A stretch of 64,000 nucleotides of DNA from Diaporthe sp. PMI_573 (lineage: Eukaryota > Ascomycota > Sordariomycetes > Diaporthales > Diaporthaceae), in NCBI GenBank assembly GCA_021399435.1, contig JAJTUP010000045.1, positions 434,001 through 498,000 on the forward strand. The letters run 5' to 3'. Shown here piece by piece: positions 62,479 to 64,000 of the stretch; positions within the stretch are counted from its first letter, which is position 1; each line of letters opens with the position of its first letter. The translations under genes were made by a program, and so were the position numbers. The notes below the pieces were generated by a model. It saw only the letters and a program-made list of their open reading frames with translations, ran no database searches and was not told the origin of the DNA.

Positions 62479-64000
62479 GCATGTGCCCTTCGGCCCGGGT
62501 AAGTGCCCGCCGCAACCGAGGCTGTATGTGTCCGTCGATAGGAGACAAGGCGGAAGGGGAGAGTGGCTGTTAAGGGAGGGAGTGGGCCGTGGCCGCCGCG
62601 TGTCTCAGCCTTGGAAGTTAACTTCCCATGTTCGCTCGGAGAGGGACGCAGACACTACCCGGCAAGCCCAGCAAGATCCCATGTCAAAGATAACTGCATG
62701 GATTCGTGAGCCTAAAATCAGGAGAAAAACGCCGCTGAGTGTGAGGCACGGGCCGCTGGACTCACTGCTGCCCGGAGCAGCTGTATCCGGCAGTACCTCA
62801 CTCTTCGATGAGCTCAAGGGATTGGACTATTGGGCCCTAGACGGCCAACCGCTGGACGCTGGTTATCATAGCCGGAGGCTGGTTCTCGCCAAGACGGCCA
62901 TTGCTGTTGACTCTCTGGTGGCAGACACGTTCAACCTTACGCTCAAGGCGTCGCTCGGTCTTAAGACCATCGCCAACTTCAACTTTGACAAGATCGAAGA
63001 AAAGTCCTGGACCGAGCAGTGGCGAGGAGATATCTTCACAGACTTGTGGGAGCTAGGCGAAGACCTGGAGCTACTAGGCGACCGAATGGAGCTTAACACG
63101 AAGACGATAACGAGCCTGTAAGTTATCTCTGAGCTGTCCTGGGCTGCTGTCAACTTCGTCCTCCTTACGATAGTGTACACCGAGGCGTTCATTAACAGAC
63201 ACCAGACTAGAGGTATCAGACAAGAGCCCCATCACCCTCGAAAAGACGCAGGAGTGGGACGACATTTCTGAGTGGCGAGACCTAGAAAGGAGGAGACAGT
63301 ACGCCCTACAGACGATGGCGAGGACAACCGAGTCCTACGTGCAATCTGTGGCAGCTACTGGCGCCTCGTTTGCTAACCTTCAAGCCAAGACGTGAGTATC
63401 TTGTCCGCTTGATCGTGACTCCGGCTAAGAACTTTCTCTAGATCACGGAAGCTTACTGGGTAAGTAACCCAACACTTGAAAGCGTGGAGAGTTGAATGTT
63501 GACTACAAAGCCAGCCTCGCAACCCTCTTCGTCCCCGCTAGTCTCTGCGCCGCCGTTCTGTGAGCTCATCCTTACTCCGACCCCTCCCCCATCGCCAAAG
63601 AAACTGACACTGACTTACAAAACCAGTGCCATACCGTCTTTTAGCGGCGCTGGCGACGTTGAGAAATTTTGGTATGTCTCCCTCGCCTCTGAATAACTGC
63701 CCATCGCTCGCGAGAGACCGAAACAAGGAATTAAATGACCACTAGGATATTCTGGGCGGTATCTGTGCCCATCGCCATCATCCTCGCCATTTGGTTCCTC
63801 AGTCCGCTAGAACGCACGATCAAGAAAGTCCGCGAGAGGCGCAAGGAAAAACGGGAGGACGAGGCGCGCAAGGAAAAGATCGTAGCCGAGCGACGCGAGC
63901 AGGAGCGAGAGAACAAGGCGATGGCCTCGTCCTTGGCCCCTAGCCTCACTTGGCCAACACTTTGGGAACCTCCGAAGGCTAGGCGTCTCTGGTGGGCGAA

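Larger units (their letters stand above)
60300..64000 (+). pseudogene. CorA-like membrane protein gene, frameshifted and split by hAT copy 2
   Basis: From ATG 60300 (ACCATGTCA) the frame reads MELSIGNLISHRANRP, FFALHWADPVDHAWGIARMP and LGHRTREHNILRYRETLP, typical of fungal CorA-like proteins. One-base register changes occur at about 60940, 61005 and 61206; each restores plausible text (VPADLFNLRNQQA, YSESETCEQLLSFWG, SQEIAVLLVDPKP). The hAT element then splits the codons around GKH; the reading resumes VPFGPGKCPPQPRLY when it is removed. Introns at 63118-63205 and four later ones are intact and give TLFVPASLCAAVL and IFWAVSVPIAIILAIWFL, the two C-terminal TM segments, then a basic coiled tail that runs off the window. 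The ancestral role was probably Mg2+ or metal transport-like; the GMN motif is not seen. Confidence 0.7.

Noticed and set aside
62605..63265. Minus frames over the CorA-like gene 3' half
   Set aside because: Antisense shadows; the plus strand has conserved text and spliced TM segments.

Overview
The window looks like nuclear DNA of a filamentous ascomycete (Pezizomycotina). The better genes are split by short introns of about 45-90 bp with GTRNGT donors and CTAAC- or CTGAC-like branch sites. The recognisable proteins are fungal families, gene density is low, and much of the sequence is transposon remnants and decayed genes. It reads as an accessory or repeat-rich compartment. No species call is possible from the sequence alone.

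Layout. 0-3 kb: a TPR-type gene (paralogue A) and a frameshifted ankyrin gene. 3.7-12.1 kb: isolated genes of unknown function, including a spliced six-TM protein at 6.2-7.1 kb. 13.2-13.6 kb: a 58-bp minisatellite. 15.0-16.2 kb: a 1171-bp non-autonomous hAT element, with a second nearly identical copy at 61.3-62.5 kb in the opposite orientation, each with a perfect 8-bp target duplication. 16.4-26.7 kb: two Ulp1/C48-protease-like paralogues in inverted orientation, enclosing an intact pyruvate decarboxylase gene and a broken multi-TM gene. 27.0-32.7 kb: TPR paralogue B, an intact folylpolyglutamate synthase with five reconstructed exons, a BCS1-type AAA relic and an HNH nuclease gene. 33.1-39.2 kb: hAT/DUF659 transposase remnants, a 5'-truncated Hos3-type histone deacetylase and a pair of 119-bp inverted repeats.

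40.7-50.1 kb: two proteins with degenerate TPR segments joined to other domains (one with an F-box), a GC-rich DUF1993 gene, then a graveyard of P450, LINE, Copia and aldehyde dehydrogenase fragments laid end to end. 51.7-57.9 kb: a hypothetical gene, a bacterial-looking sulfotransferase, an open 810-aa hAT transposase and a pogo-type transposase relic. 58.7-64.0 kb: a five-part-motif-poor but well-spliced P-loop GTPase (four exons), and a CorA-like membrane protein gene broken by the second hAT copy.

Primary metabolism is represented by pyruvate decarboxylase (pyruvate to acetaldehyde) and folylpolyglutamate synthase (folate polyglutamylation); both keep their catalytic motifs. Most of the rest fits an arena of NLR/TPR-like proteins, nucleases and transposons. 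The most unusual points are Ulp1-like proteins that lack the catalytic cysteine, two hAT insertions into reading frames that rejoin when the element is removed, and a shared spaced palindrome upstream of two outward-lying genes. Many genes carry single-base frameshifts while several neighbours are perfectly open, which favours real decay but does not exclude sequence error.
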